The notes under the pieces are model-generated. The model was not told the DNA's origin, ran no database searches, and worked only from the letters and a program-made list of their open reading frames with translations. A program made the position numbers and the translations under genes. A stretch of DNA of 64,000 bases from Armatimonadota bacterium (lineage in GTDB: Bacteria > Bacteroidota > Ignavibacteria > OLB7). Numbering within the stretch: the first letter of the stretch is position 1; every line of letters begins with the position of its first letter. Below, piece after piece: positions 15,159 to 23,931 of this stretch. Location: the NCBI GenBank assembly GCA_020850315.1, contig JADZEY010000060.1, positions 1 to 64,000 of the forward strand, in the 5' to 3' direction.

Positions 15159-16316
15159 TTACGGATTCGATTGCGGGTCACGCGGGACGCGGCGCGGCTC
15201 GGTGGGCTCAATCTGGCGCACGGTTGGTGTGCGCGATGTTGTTGAGCGACGCGGAGCCGAGGTCGTTTGCCGGTTCGGTTGCGGGGTTGCTGTTTGCCGG
15301 TTTGGTTGCGTTGTCCCCCCCTGCCGATTGGTGGTGGCAGGGCGGCTGGCCGGCGGACGCGCAGTAGAAGATGACGACGATGGAGTTGTGGATGTGCGCG
15401 ATGGAGCCGAGGTTGCCGTTGACGCTGCCGGGCGCGTTGCAGGGGTTGCGGATGGTGATGTTGCGGCTGCGGTTGCGGGCCGCACCCCACCCGGGCGGCG
15501 CACCCCAGCCGAGTCAATAATCTGGTTGCGGACAGCGGTGCGCAGCGGCCCAAGCGTGCCGATGCTTTGATCGTTCAGCGTCAGGTGCAATCCGCCAGCG
15601 TTCCCCAGCGACACCTTGAAGGTTTTCAGTGCACGCCATGTTTTCACCACACCACTATCCAACGTTCCGGTAGAGCTGCGCTGCCCGTCGGAGACGACAT
15701 CGAACCAGACGCGGGCGGTGGCGCGCCCAACCAGTGTCATGCTATCCCCGGGTTGCCACGAAGATTCCGACACCGGAGTTGCCGAGGCTTCGGGTGAGTT
15801 GATGATCTGCGCCGGGGAATCGGCATCGCTTGCTGGCGGTGGTTGTTGTTCGGCCTGCTGGGTTGGTTTCCCGCCGCCAAACAGCCCACTGCTCCAGGCC
15901 AGATATCCCCCAACGCCGATCAGCAGGCCCAACGCCGCAGCAATCACCCAATTTGCCATGTTGGTGTTGCGCCGCCGCTGTTCGCCAAAGGCCATTGGTT
16001 TGAACTTGGGGAATTTTCCCCTGCGCTCGGTATCGGCAGAATCGAACCGGATTGGGGTTCTCGATTCCGGCGCGATAGCCACTGGTGTTGGTGGCGGGGT
16101 GTCGGGAAGCAGTGCAAGCAACGCATCGGGGTCCACCCCAACGGTGCGGGCGTAGTCGCGCACAAAAAACCGGCGTTGTGGGTTTGGGATTGCAGCGATG
16201 TTCTCCTCCTCAATCGCCTGAAGGAATTTCGGCTGGATATACGTCCGGCGCGAAACATCGCCGATGCTCATCCCTTGCGCTTCGCGCGCTTCGCGTAGTT
16301 GCTGGCCAATGGTCAT
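15159..16316 (-). CDS. rodZ: RodZ-like membrane protein with N-terminal helix-turn-helix
   Basis: The predicted protein has 385 residues. The N-terminus is an HTH_25/Xre-type domain (IGQQLREAREAQGMSIGDVS, then YIQPKFLQAIE and FVRDYARTVGVD), as in RodZ. There it contacts MreB in the cytoplasm rather than DNA. One transmembrane helix follows (NWVIAAALGLLIGVGGYLAW, about residues 118-138). The periplasmic part has a DUF4115-like beta domain (WFDVVSDGQRSSTGTL, then LGNAGGLHLTLND). The last ~110 residues are a Thr/Ala/Pro/Arg-rich disordered tail, longer than usual. ATG 16316 gives the standard family N-terminus; an in-frame ATG at 16337 would add seven residues. The likely role is cell-shape/elongasome assembly. 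A gene of this architecture in this phylum is often annotated only as a DUF4115 protein. Confidence 0.82.
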   Translation of the reverse strand: MTIGQQLREAREAQGMSIGDVSRRTYIQPKFLQAIEEENIAAIPNPQRRFFVRDYARTVGVDPDALLALLPDTPPPTPVAIAPESRTPIRFDSADTERRGKFPKFKPMAFGEQRRRNTNMANWVIAAALGLLIGVGGYLAWSSGLFGGGKPTQQAEQQPPPASDADSPAQIINSPEASATPVSESSWQPGDSMTLVGRATARVWFDVVSDGQRSSTGTLDSGVVKTWRALKTFKVSLGNAGGLHLTLNDQSIGTLGPLRTAVRNQIIDSAGVRRPGGVRPATAAATSPSATPATRPAASTATSAPSRTSTTPSSSSSTARPPASRPATTNRQGGTTQPNRQTATPQPNRQTTSAPRRSTTSRTPTVRQIEPTEPRRVPRDPQSNP

Positions 16317-16495
16317 GGGGAAGCTGTTCCTATTCAAGTATGGAGAGAGTGAGAGAGAATGCAGTCACGTCCGACAGGAGGTTTGTACAAGTACCGGGAA
16401 GCGGAACCGCCGCAAATATAGGGGATGAGCAAGGAGTGAGGAAGAGGCGCGAACGTTCCGTCAGGCATTATTCTTGATCGTGATGGCGGGGGGAA

Positions 16496-16602
16496 GTCAT
16501 TAGTCCTCAGTCATTAGTCACTCACCTTACGCAAAGCCAAGGTCAGTGGTCAGTGGTCAGTTGCAAAGAGGGTCATTGGTCATTAGTCACTCACCTTACG
16601 CA
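16496..16602. repeat. Heptanucleotide repeat tract with duplicated 23-mer
   Basis: The 339-bp gap between the rodZ-like gene and the TPR-LuxR gene holds units such as AGTCATT, AGTCCTC and AGTCACT, a perfect (GGTCAGT)x3 at 16541-16561, and GGTCATT twice near 16571. The 23-mer TCATTAGTCACTCACCTTAC+GCA occurs exactly at 16511-16533 and 16580-16602. A degenerate third copy lies at 19373. No coding sequence is seen in this gap. Confidence 0.85.
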
Positions 16603-16615
16603 CACTCCCATTCCA

Positions 16616-16649
16616 CCGTCATTGCCCCGAAGGGTCGGGGCAATGACGG
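16616..16649. repeat. Perfect 15-bp stem hairpin (REP-like)
   Basis: CCGTCATTGCCCCGA (16616-16630) and TCGGGGCAATGACGG (16635-16649) are exact complements separated by AGGG. It begins 28 bp downstream of the stop of the minus-strand TPR-LuxR gene. It could therefore end that transcript or be a mobile REP-type palindrome. No T-run follows on either strand. Confidence 0.75.
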
Positions 16650-16676
16650 GCAAGCGATTACGGGCAGAGCTTGCCG

Positions 16677-18335
16677 CTACAAACCTGCCAGAAATGTTCC
16701 CAAATTATCGGCCACCTCCAACTCCAATTTGCTGCGGACCTTGTAGCGGTGATGTTCCACCGTGCGGGCCGAACAACAAAGGATGTTAGCAATCTCCTTG
16801 GTAGAAAGGTTGATTTTCATCATCGCACAAACCTTCAGCTCGGCAGGAGATAGCATTGGTGCGCGCGCCAGCAAACGCTCAATAAATCCTTGATGTGTGG
16901 AACGGAATTGCGCCTCGAACAGTTCCCAATCGTTCGATTGGTTGCGCGTTGCCTCCACTTGCCGAATGATGTTGCCAACATTGCTTCCCGCTCCCGATTG
17001 AGTACTCTGCAGATCCCGCATCTGGTGGCTTAACGTCTCCAAAAACTCATTTTTCTGCACAAGCTGCATTGCCAGCGATGTCAGTTCGCGGTTTTTTAGC
17101 TCCATCTCCCGCTCCAACGTTTCGGCGCGCAGGCGTAGTAACTCGCGTTCGCGGTTCGCGGCTTCAATGGCGGCGCGTATCTCCACGTTCGCAATCTGGC
17201 GCTGTTTCTCGTGTCCTTCCACCTCCATAAACAGGGCATGATATTTCCGGTAGTAGTGTAATGCCTCGCTAACATCGCCGGTGGCTTCCAGCGTCTCGGC
17301 AATGGATTCGCAGGCACTCATCGCAAAGTAGCTGTCGCCGATGGTGGTAGCGATGGTTTCCGCTTCTTGCAGCACAGCAAGGGCTTGTTGGTGTTCCCCC
17401 AACGTATGCCACAATACTCCCAGTTTGTTCAAGGTTGCCACAAGGTGGGGGGTGGCATGGATCTGGCGCGCCAATGCCTCCGAACGTTGGTAGCACTCCA
17501 CTGCCCTCGGGTAGTCTTGCTCCATCTCATGCAATTCCCCGATTGCCCGCAGCGTGAAGGCGATCCCTCCGTCGTTCCCTAATTCTTGATGCAGCAGCAT
17601 TGCTTGGTTCCAATGCTGGATGCTGGTTTCGGTGTCGTTCAGGTGGTGGTGCAGCGATGCCAAATTCCCTAAGCAAGCGGCTTCGTTGCGGCGGTCGCCA
17701 CTGGCGCGCAGCAGTTCCAGCACTTGCACCATCATCTCTAACGACTTCTCATACTCCTCCTGCATGTAGTAGATGATGGCGATATTCCCCATCGGCAACT
17801 CTGTCTCGCTTCCCAACTGTTCGGCCATTGCAAGGCTTTGGTGAAATTCCTGCAATGCACGGGGGTAATCGGTAAGCTGGCGATAGGTGCTTCCAACTGC
17901 ATTGCGCGCCAGCATTATCGTCCGAAGCTCACCGGCGCGTTCGGCAAGCTCAAGGCTTTCTTGCAGATATTCTAACGAGCGGACATACTCACCAGTGAAG
18001 TAACACGTCAGCCCCAATCCAAGCAAGGTTGCCGATAATCCTTCGGGGCTGGCAACGTGGCGGAGCAAGCGTTCCGAACGCTGAAAGTTGATTTCTGCAC
18101 GTGCGTAATTCCCCATCACATTCCAACAATTCCCAATCACCCGGTAGCTTTCTGCTTCCCCCCGCTTATCCCCTTCGCGTGCCGATAGCGTTAGGGCTTG
18201 CTTGGCAAGATTGCGCGCTTCGGTCGGGTCTGTGTGGTGCAGCGCGTAAGCAAGGCGATTCAGCCACAGCGCACGTTCGGCGGGGGTGGCCGCAGCGGCA
18301 AGATGCTGGCGAAGCGATTCGATTGGTTCGTTCAT
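16677..18335 (-). CDS. TPR-repeat transcriptional regulator with C-terminal LuxR-type HTH
   Basis: The protein has 552 residues and no signal peptide or membrane segment. Residues ~20-380 are tandem tetratricopeptide repeats with typical A/G-Y spacing (LAYALHHTDPTEARNLAKQA, GNYARAEINFQRSERLLRH, TDYPRALQEFHQSLAMAEQ). A charged coiled coil follows (ANRERELLRLRAETLEREME, about 385-430). The C-terminus is a GerE/LuxR helix-turn-helix (LSPAELKVCAMMKINLSTKE, IANILCCSARTVEHHRYKVR). This TPR-coil-LuxR layout is common in FCB bacteria, where the TPR part probably senses a protein or peptide partner. No receiver or kinase domain is present. It is transcribed alone. A hairpin ending the upstream YjbR gene lies ahead of it. 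The target genes are unknown. Confidence 0.9.
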   Translation of the reverse strand: MNEPIESLRQHLAAAATPAERALWLNRLAYALHHTDPTEARNLAKQALTLSAREGDKRGEAESYRVIGNCWNVMGNYARAEINFQRSERLLRHVASPEGLSATLLGLGLTCYFTGEYVRSLEYLQESLELAERAGELRTIMLARNAVGSTYRQLTDYPRALQEFHQSLAMAEQLGSETELPMGNIAIIYYMQEEYEKSLEMMVQVLELLRASGDRRNEAACLGNLASLHHHLNDTETSIQHWNQAMLLHQELGNDGGIAFTLRAIGELHEMEQDYPRAVECYQRSEALARQIHATPHLVATLNKLGVLWHTLGEHQQALAVLQEAETIATTIGDSYFAMSACESIAETLEATGDVSEALHYYRKYHALFMEVEGHEKQRQIANVEIRAAIEAANRERELLRLRAETLEREMELKNRELTSLAMQLVQKNEFLETLSHQMRDLQSTQSGAGSNVGNIIRQVEATRNQSNDWELFEAQFRSTHQGFIERLLARAPMLSPAELKVCAMMKINLSTKEIANILCCSARTVEHHRYKVRSKLELEVADNLGTFLAGL

Positions 18336-18429
18336 GGAGAATCCATTTGAAAACTAATAACGGCAGGAATCGGAAATAAAAATACGAGAGGAGAGAAGTG
18401 GAAAGAAAGGAAAGCGCGGAGGGGGCGGA

Positions 18430-18462
18430 AAATTAACTGGGGCATGGTCTCCCATGCCCCAG
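18430..18462 (-). terminator. Terminator of the VOC-YjbR operon
   Basis: CTGGGGCATGG (18437-18447) and CCATGCCCCAG (18452-18462) form an 11-bp stem with a 4-nt loop. On the minus strand it is followed by TTAATTTT. It lies 7 bp after the stop of the YjbR-family gene. Confidence 0.8.
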
Positions 18463-18469
18463 CGTACTC

Positions 18470-18823
18470 TCAGTTCATTGTGTTCAGTTGATCCTGAATT
18501 TTTTTTGGCAGTCGCGAACGAACAAGCTGGTAGGATTGAGCAACCCGTTCTTGCCACTCCTGCTGGCGTAGCAAACGAATATCCTCCACCGCTACCCATT
18601 GGTACCGAGCAAGGTAGGGGGCAGGCCGGAAGCCTTCGCGCTCCAGAAGCTCCTCGAACTCCTCATCGGCAACCTTGAACGATGCTGGCGTGGGGGTGAG
18701 TTCAAGGGGAACCATCAGGAAAATTTTTCCGCCAACGCAGAAGCAGAGATCATGCTCCCATTTTACTTCTTCGGTGACGGAGGGGAGATCGGCGCAAAGC
18801 CGTTGAAGCCCTTCGATGGTCAT
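18470..18823 (-). CDS. MmcQ/YjbR family protein
   Basis: This is a 117-residue protein of the MmcQ/YjbR (DUF1801-neighbour, cyay-like fold) family. It matches the pattern LPSVTEEVKWEHDLCFCVGG, then KIFLMVPLE, FKVADEEFEELL and YLARYQWVAVED, the usual W-D-L-F-V-G-K / YLA-W-V order of the group. The molecular function of the family is unsettled; a DNA-binding role was proposed from structure. The start at 18823 makes an ATGA overlap with the stop of the upstream VOC gene, so the two are translationally coupled. An in-frame ATG at 18847 would overlap more and is less likely. Pairs of VOC and YjbR genes under ArsR/MarR-type control are frequent in bacteria. Confidence 0.88.
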   Translation of the reverse strand: MTIEGLQRLCADLPSVTEEVKWEHDLCFCVGGKIFLMVPLELTPTPASFKVADEEFEELLEREGFRPAPYLARYQWVAVEDIRLLRQQEWQERVAQSYQLVRSRLPKKIQDQLNTMN

Positions 18824-19239
18824 GCGTCTTGTTTTGGCTGATCGCAATTCAGCATCCAGTTGATTCCGTAGCGGTCGGTCACCATCCCGAACCGCGCTCC
18901 CCAGAAGGTATCAGCCAACGCCATTTCCACATTGCCACCATCGGACAATGCGTTGAATATCCGTTCTTGTTCGGCAAGGTCATCCACCGCAATGCTCAGG
19001 CGGACGTTGGCCCCTACTGGGTCTGGGTTTTCCGGCATTGAGTCGGAAGCCATAAAATAGATGTCGCCACAGCGGAACTCCGCGTGCATCACCCGTTGGG
19101 CGTTCTCCTCGGTAACAGGCATTGGGGCATCGCTAAACCGCATCAAGCTCGGTATCTCACCACCGATGCTGTTCTGGTAAAAATTCAGTGCTTCCTCGCA
19201 AGTTCCTGGAAAAAGCAGATAGGCGTTCATGGTCTTCAT
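18820..19239 (-). CDS. VOC family protein, PhnB/glyoxalase-like
   Basis: This is a 139-residue vicinal-oxygen-chelate fold protein of the PhnB / 3-demethylubiquinone-methyltransferase-like subfamily. The N-terminal MNAYLLFPGTCEEALNFYQ and the C-terminal DTFWGARFGMVTDRYGINWM are the diagnostic beginning and end of the group. HAEFRCGDIYFMASD lies in the middle. Such proteins are metal-binding dimers or two-domain monomers acting on small, mostly unknown substrates. Despite frequent database labels it is not a methyltransferase. It is the first gene of a two-gene operon with the YjbR-like gene (4-bp overlap). A perfect 22-bp palindrome 60 bp upstream is a likely operator. Confidence 0.9.
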   Translation of the reverse strand: MKTMNAYLLFPGTCEEALNFYQNSIGGEIPSLMRFSDAPMPVTEENAQRVMHAEFRCGDIYFMASDSMPENPDPVGANVRLSIAVDDLAEQERIFNALSDGGNVEMALADTFWGARFGMVTDRYGINWMLNCDQPKQDA

Positions 19240-19299
19240 GGAAGGATTCTCCTTGTGTGATTTTGGAAGGTTATAGCTGAGTTGCAGACCAATGCAAAG

Positions 19300-19321
19300 A
19301 TAGTGTTCATGCGAACACTAT
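19300..19321. promoter_or_regulatory. Perfect 22-bp operator-like palindrome upstream of the VOC gene
   Basis: ATAGTGTTC-ATGC-GAACACTAT is an exact 9-bp inverted repeat about 60 bp upstream of the VOC start. Size, symmetry and position fit an ArsR/TetR-type dimer site. The remaining gap up to 19674 contains only repeat-derived sequence. Confidence 0.6.
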
Positions 19322-19372
19322 TCAACAAAAATTTGCGTTTTCCCGAGAATAATTTTGGCTCGCCTAACATTT

Positions 19373-19486
19373 AGAGACTCACCCTGCGCAGAATGTGAAG
19401 AGTGAGCACTTGCCTGTCCGGTGGCCCCACCCATACCCTTCGGCAAAGCTCAGGGCAGGCTTCGACGGGGTTCAGCATGAGCGGAG
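19373..19486. repeat. Repeat-derived intergenic segment
   Basis: It begins with a degenerate copy of the 16511 repeat (TAGAGACTCACCCTGCGCA). At 19435-19486 it contains a palindrome-rich CCCTTCGGCAAAGCTCAGGG-type sequence followed by CAGGCTTCGACGGGGTTCAG and CATGAGCGG. I recognise the latter as a type of dispersed repeat seen in many bacterial genomes. No credible gene lies in the 435-bp gap 19240-19674. Confidence 0.55.
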
Positions 19487-19674
19487 GGCGGTTTCTGGTG
19501 GAACGACAAGGCACGGAATCCAGCAATTCTTCCGTCGGTAGGCGCGGGTCTTCAGCCAGCGCATCCGCTGCCGATGCACAATGATTCATAATCCCCACCC
19601 CTTCCATTCGTCAGGAAAGCAGCATATCAATCGCGCAATTCCTGCGCAGCCTCTCCACTGGTATCTATTTTTCC

Positions 19675-20796
19675 ATGACCAAACTGACAAAGCGAATAGT
19701 TATTGGAGCAATCGTTCTTGCTGGCATTGCCGCTGTAGCCATCCCCAAAATCATCTCCATGCAGGAGGAGCAGACTGGCCCAAAAGGGGGCGCAACCGGC
19801 GGCGGTGGGCGGGGCGGTTCTGGCAGCCCGCAGGCCGTTAGCGTAAAAGGGTTTGTGGCTTCCCAGCAAATCCTTGATGGTGGGATGATGGTCCCAGGAA
19901 CAATCATTGCGAACGAGTCGGTGGAGCTTCGCAGCGAGGCATCGGGGCGGGTGGTGAGTTTGAATTTTAGCGAGGGAAAATCCGTTGGGAACGGCGCGTT
20001 ACTGGTGAAAATCAACGACCAAGAACTGCAAGCCCAGCTGAAGCAAGCAACCTACCGCCAACAACTGTCGGAAGCCAAAGAACGCCGCCAACACCAGCTG
20101 CTGCAAAAAGAGGCAGTTAGCCAAGCGGAGTACGACGTGGCATTAAGCGAGCTGAACACCGCAACCGCCCAGATAGATCTAATCCGCGCCCAAATCGCAA
20201 AAACGGAGGTGCGCGCACCTTTTGCCGGGCGCGTTGGGTTGCGCTCGATTAGCCAGGGAAGCTACATCTCCCCCACCACCCCAATCGCAACGCTGTACAG
20301 CATTGACCCCATCAAAGTGGAGTTCTCCATTCCCGAAAAATATGCGGGGATGATGGAGCCTGGCACCGAAGTTGCGTTCACGGTGCAGGGGAGCGATCGC
20401 CGATTTCACGCACGGGTGTTTGCCACCGAGCCGATGATTGACCCCGCCACGCGAACCTTGCTGGTGCGGGCGCAATCCCCCAATGCCGATGGTGAAGTTC
20501 AGCCGGGAGCATTTGCCCAGATTTCCCTTCCGGTTGGGAATGATGCCGCCGCATTGCTGATCCCCGCCGAAGCGGTGATACCGGAGGCAGATGGGCAGAA
20601 AGTGTTTGTGGCCAAGGATGGAAAGGCCGTCCCTAAGCCAATCAAAGCTGGAGTTCGTACCGAGACGATGGTGCAGGTTCTGGGGGGATTGCAGCCTGGT
20701 GATACCGTTATCACCAGCGGCGTTCTATCCGTTCGCCCCGGCGCGGGGCTGAAGTTCATCGAAGTAGCCAACGCAACGAACGGAGGGAAGCCATGA
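19675..20796 (+). CDS. RND efflux periplasmic adaptor (membrane fusion protein)
   Basis: The protein has 373 residues. It has an N-terminal membrane anchor (IVIGAIVLAGIAAVAIP), a Gly-rich linker (about 37-52) and then the lipoyl/barrel-sandwich halves. The first half contains IIANESVELRSEASGRVVSL. A coiled-coil hairpin follows (about 112-165, with EAVSQAEYDVALSEL), then the second lipoyl half ending AKTEVRAPFAGRVGLRSISQG. A beta-barrel and membrane-proximal domain complete the fold (IDPATRTLLVRAQSPNADGE, VIPEADGQKVFVAKDGKAVP). It bridges the inner-membrane pump and TolC. It is the first gene of an operon and overlaps the pump gene by 4 bp (ATGA). The anchor lacks a lipobox Cys, so it is membrane-anchored rather than lipidated. 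Confidence 0.95.
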   Translation: MTKLTKRIVIGAIVLAGIAAVAIPKIISMQEEQTGPKGGATGGGGRGGSGSPQAVSVKGFVASQQILDGGMMVPGTIIANESVELRSEASGRVVSLNFSEGKSVGNGALLVKINDQELQAQLKQATYRQQLSEAKERRQHQLLQKEAVSQAEYDVALSELNTATAQIDLIRAQIAKTEVRAPFAGRVGLRSISQGSYISPTTPIATLYSIDPIKVEFSIPEKYAGMMEPGTEVAFTVQGSDRRFHARVFATEPMIDPATRTLLVRAQSPNADGEVQPGAFAQISLPVGNDAAALLIPAEAVIPEADGQKVFVAKDGKAVPKPIKAGVRTETMVQVLGGLQPGDTVITSGVLSVRPGAGLKFIEVANATNGGKP

Positions 20797-23700
20797 GTCT
20801 TGCCACCGTCAGTATTCGCCGCCCGGTTCTCTCTATCGTTCTTTCCATCGTCATCATTCTGTTTGGTGGGATCGGTTTCTTTCAGCTTGGGGTGCGGGAG
20901 TATCCGGCGGTTGACCCCCCAATTGTTACCGTCAACACCAGCTACGCAGGGGCCAATGCCGATGTGATTGAATCGCAAATCACCGAGCCACTCGAGGCCT
21001 CCATCAACGGTATTTCCGGCGTGCGAACCATCACCAGCACCAGCCGCGACAGCCGCAGCCAGATCACGGTGGAGTTCAACATTGACCAAGATCTTGAGGC
21101 CGCCGCCAACGATGTCCGCGACCGTGTTTCGCGTGCGGTTCGCAACCTTCCCCCCGATGCCGACCCACCAGTGGTAGCCAAAGCCGATGCCGACCAGAAC
21201 CCGATTCTGTTTATCACTGTCGAGAGTACCACGCGCACCCCGTTAGAGATCAACGATATTGTCAGCAACGTCTTCAAGGAGCGATTGCAGACGATTGATG
21301 GAGTGAGTGAGATCAATATCTGGGGGGAAAAGAAGTATGCCATGCGTATCTCGTTGGACCCCGCCAGGCTTGCCGCCTACGGCCTAACGCCCCAGGATAT
21401 CCGTTCGGCAATCACCGCCGAAAACGTGGAGCTTCCCAGCGGTAAAGTGGAAGGAAGCAGCATGGAGCTTTCGGTCCGCACGCAAGGGCGGATTGAAACG
21501 CCCGCGCAGTTCAACAACCTGATCCTCCGTTCGGCTAACGATAGGAACGTCCGCCTGGGCGATGTTGGATATGCCGAACTTTCTGCCGAGAATATCCGCA
21601 CCAGTTTGCGGCGCAACGGCGTGCCGTTGGTTGGGGTAGCGGTGTTCCCCCAGCCGGGGGCCAACAACGTGGCCATTGCCGACGAGGTGTATCGTCGGTT
21701 AGAAAAAATCAAAGCTGATGTTCCCGCCGATATTCAGGTTGGTATCGGGTTCGACACCACTGAGTATATCAATCAATCCATCGCCGAAGTTGTTGAAACC
21801 GTCGGCATTGCTTTTGTGTTGGTGGCGCTCATCATCTTCCTGTTTTTGCGCGATTGGCGAACCACTATTATTCCGGTGCTGGCAATTCCGGTGTCGCTGA
21901 TCGGCACCTTCTTCATCATGTCGGTTGCTGGCTTCTCCATCAATGTGCTGACGATGTTGGGGATTGTTCTGGCCATTGGCCTTGTGGTGGACGATGCGAT
22001 TGTGGTGCTGGAAAATATCTACGCCAAAATTGAGCAGGGAATGCCACCAATGCAGGCGGGGATTGCTGGAGCCAAGGAGATTTTCCTGGCGGTGATTGCC
22101 ACCACCATCTCGCTTGCGGCGGTGTTTATGCCGTTGCTGTTTCTGCAGGGATTAACCGGGCGGCTGTTCACCGAGTTCGGTGTGGTGATTGCCGGCTCGG
22201 TGATCATCAGCGCGTTTGTGGCCCTGACGCTGACCCCGATGCTGAGCACACGGATCATCAAGTCGGGAGCACACAACCGATTCTACAGCGCAACCGAACC
22301 GTTCTTCCAGAACCTCACAACTGGCTACCGCACCAGCCTTGAAACATTCATGCGCCACCGCTGGCTTTCTGTGCCGATTATCCTTGCGGTTGCCGGGGTT
22401 ATCTGGTGGCTGGGAAGCGGGCTGAAATCGGAGCTTGCGCCGATGGAAGACCGCAGCCGAATGCGGATTAGTGCCACCGCACAAGAAGGGGCGACCTACA
22501 CCTACATGGAAGGCTACATGAAGGAGCTGGAGAAGCTGATTGCCGACAGCATTCCGGAACGTGCCGCAGCAATCACCGTCACCTCCCCTGGGTTTCTCGG
22601 ATCCAACAACACTGGATTTGTCAATCTTATCCTAACATCCCCCGACCAGCGCAAACGAAGCCAGCAGCAGGTTGCGGATTTTTTGAGCCGGAGCCTTTCC
22701 TCGCTTAGTGGTGCGCGTGCGTTTGCCTCGCAGGAACCAACCATTGGCGACCGCCGTTCGGGGCTTCCGGTGCAGTTTGTGATTCAGGCATCAACGCTTC
22801 AGAAACTGCGCGAAGCGTTGCCCAAATTTCTGGAAGAAGCCCGCAAGAATCCGGCCTTCCGCTTTGTGGATGTCAATCTAAAATTCAACAAGCCGGAATT
22901 GCGGATCGAGATCAATCGGGAGAAAGCGCGCAGCTTGGGGGTGTCGGTGATGGATGTTGCCCAAACGTTGCAGTTGGCCCTAAGCGAGCAGCGGATTGGG
23001 TACTTCATCAAGGAAGGGAAGCAGTACCAAGTGATCGGCCAGCTTACCCCGGAAAGCCGGATGAAACCGATAGACCTCCGCTCGCTTGGGGTGCGCTCCA
23101 GCCGCGGCCAGCTTGTTCAGCTGGATAACGTGGTGACGATGACCGAGCAAAGTAGCCCGCCACAACTGTTCCGCTACAACCGCTACGTTTCGGCAACGGT
23201 ATCGGCCGATCCCGCACCGGGAAAAACCATTGCCGACGGGATTGAAGCAATGCGTGCGATTGCCGCGCGAACCTTGGATCCATCGTTCACCACCGACCTT
23301 GCCGGAAGCAGCCGCGACTTTGCCGACAGTTCATCCACCATCCTGTTTGCCTTCTTGTTGGCGTTGGTGTTGGTCTATCTGACGCTGGCCGCGCAGTTCG
23401 AAAGTTTCCGCGACCCGTTTATTATTCTGTTGACGGTTCCGCTGGCGTTGGCCGGGGCGGTGATCTCGCTGTGGTACTTCGGCCAAACGCTGAACATCTT
23501 CAGCCAGATCGGCATTATCATGTTGGTTGGACTGGTGACAAAAAATGGAATCCTGATTGTGGAGTTTGCCAACCAACGGAAGGAGGACGGGCTGACGGTG
23601 ATGGAGGCGATTGTTGATGCCTCGGCAGCGCGGTTCCGCCCGATTCTGATGACCAGCTTCTCCACCATTCTGGGCACTTTGCCGATTGCGCTTGCGCTGG

Positions 23701-23930
23701 GCGGCGGTGCCGAAAGCCGTGTCTCGATGGGCATTGCCGTTGTTGGCGGGCTGATCTTCAGCAGCTTCCTGACGCTGTATGTGATCCCGGCAATCTACTC
23801 CTACCTCACCCGTAAACACGTTCAACCTCACCTTCGCGACGATGCAACAACCGATGCCATGCTGCCGCCACCACCACACAACGGCGTGGCGGCCATTCCA
23901 CACCCAGCGCTTGCACGGGAGGGGAACTAA
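20793..23930 (+). CDS. RND multidrug efflux pump (HAE1/AcrB type)
   Basis: This is a 1045-residue inner-membrane proton/drug antiporter of the hydrophobe/amphiphile efflux-1 family. The N-terminal helix is PVLSIVLSIVIILFGGIGFF. The two large periplasmic loops follow TM1 and TM7. The TM4 proton-relay aspartates are in GLVVDDAIVVLENIY. C-terminal TM helices include IGIIMLVGLVTKNGILIVEF. Signatures such as EYPAVDPP, DRVSRAVRNLPP and PRMMEDR-like (APMEDRSRMRIS) match the HAE1 group rather than heavy-metal (CzcA) pumps. The C-terminal ~30 residues are hydrophilic with a His/Pro-rich stretch. Substrates cannot be deduced. It forms a tripartite system with the adaptor upstream (4-bp overlap) and the TolC homolog 1 bp downstream. 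Confidence 0.96.
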   Translation: MSLATVSIRRPVLSIVLSIVIILFGGIGFFQLGVREYPAVDPPIVTVNTSYAGANADVIESQITEPLEASINGISGVRTITSTSRDSRSQITVEFNIDQDLEAAANDVRDRVSRAVRNLPPDADPPVVAKADADQNPILFITVESTTRTPLEINDIVSNVFKERLQTIDGVSEINIWGEKKYAMRISLDPARLAAYGLTPQDIRSAITAENVELPSGKVEGSSMELSVRTQGRIETPAQFNNLILRSANDRNVRLGDVGYAELSAENIRTSLRRNGVPLVGVAVFPQPGANNVAIADEVYRRLEKIKADVPADIQVGIGFDTTEYINQSIAEVVETVGIAFVLVALIIFLFLRDWRTTIIPVLAIPVSLIGTFFIMSVAGFSINVLTMLGIVLAIGLVVDDAIVVLENIYAKIEQGMPPMQAGIAGAKEIFLAVIATTISLAAVFMPLLFLQGLTGRLFTEFGVVIAGSVIISAFVALTLTPMLSTRIIKSGAHNRFYSATEPFFQNLTTGYRTSLETFMRHRWLSVPIILAVAGVIWWLGSGLKSELAPMEDRSRMRISATAQEGATYTYMEGYMKELEKLIADSIPERAAAITVTSPGFLGSNNTGFVNLILTSPDQRKRSQQQVADFLSRSLSSLSGARAFASQEPTIGDRRSGLPVQFVIQASTLQKLREALPKFLEEARKNPAFRFVDVNLKFNKPELRIEINREKARSLGVSVMDVAQTLQLALSEQRIGYFIKEGKQYQVIGQLTPESRMKPIDLRSLGVRSSRGQLVQLDNVVTMTEQSSPPQLFRYNRYVSATVSADPAPGKTIADGIEAMRAIAARTLDPSFTTDLAGSSRDFADSSSTILFAFLLALVLVYLTLAAQFESFRDPFIILLTVPLALAGAVISLWYFGQTLNIFSQIGIIMLVGLVTKNGILIVEFANQRKEDGLTVMEAIVDASAARFRPILMTSFSTILGTLPIALALGGGAESRVSMGIAVVGGLIFSSFLTLYVIPAIYSYLTRKHVQPHLRDDATTDAMLPPPPHNGVAAIPHPALAREGN

Positions 23931-23931
23931 G

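Noticed and set aside
18820-19239. 3-demethylubiquinone methyltransferase
   Set aside because: The VOC fold is clear and no SAM-binding motif exists. The methyltransferase name is a common database carry-over.
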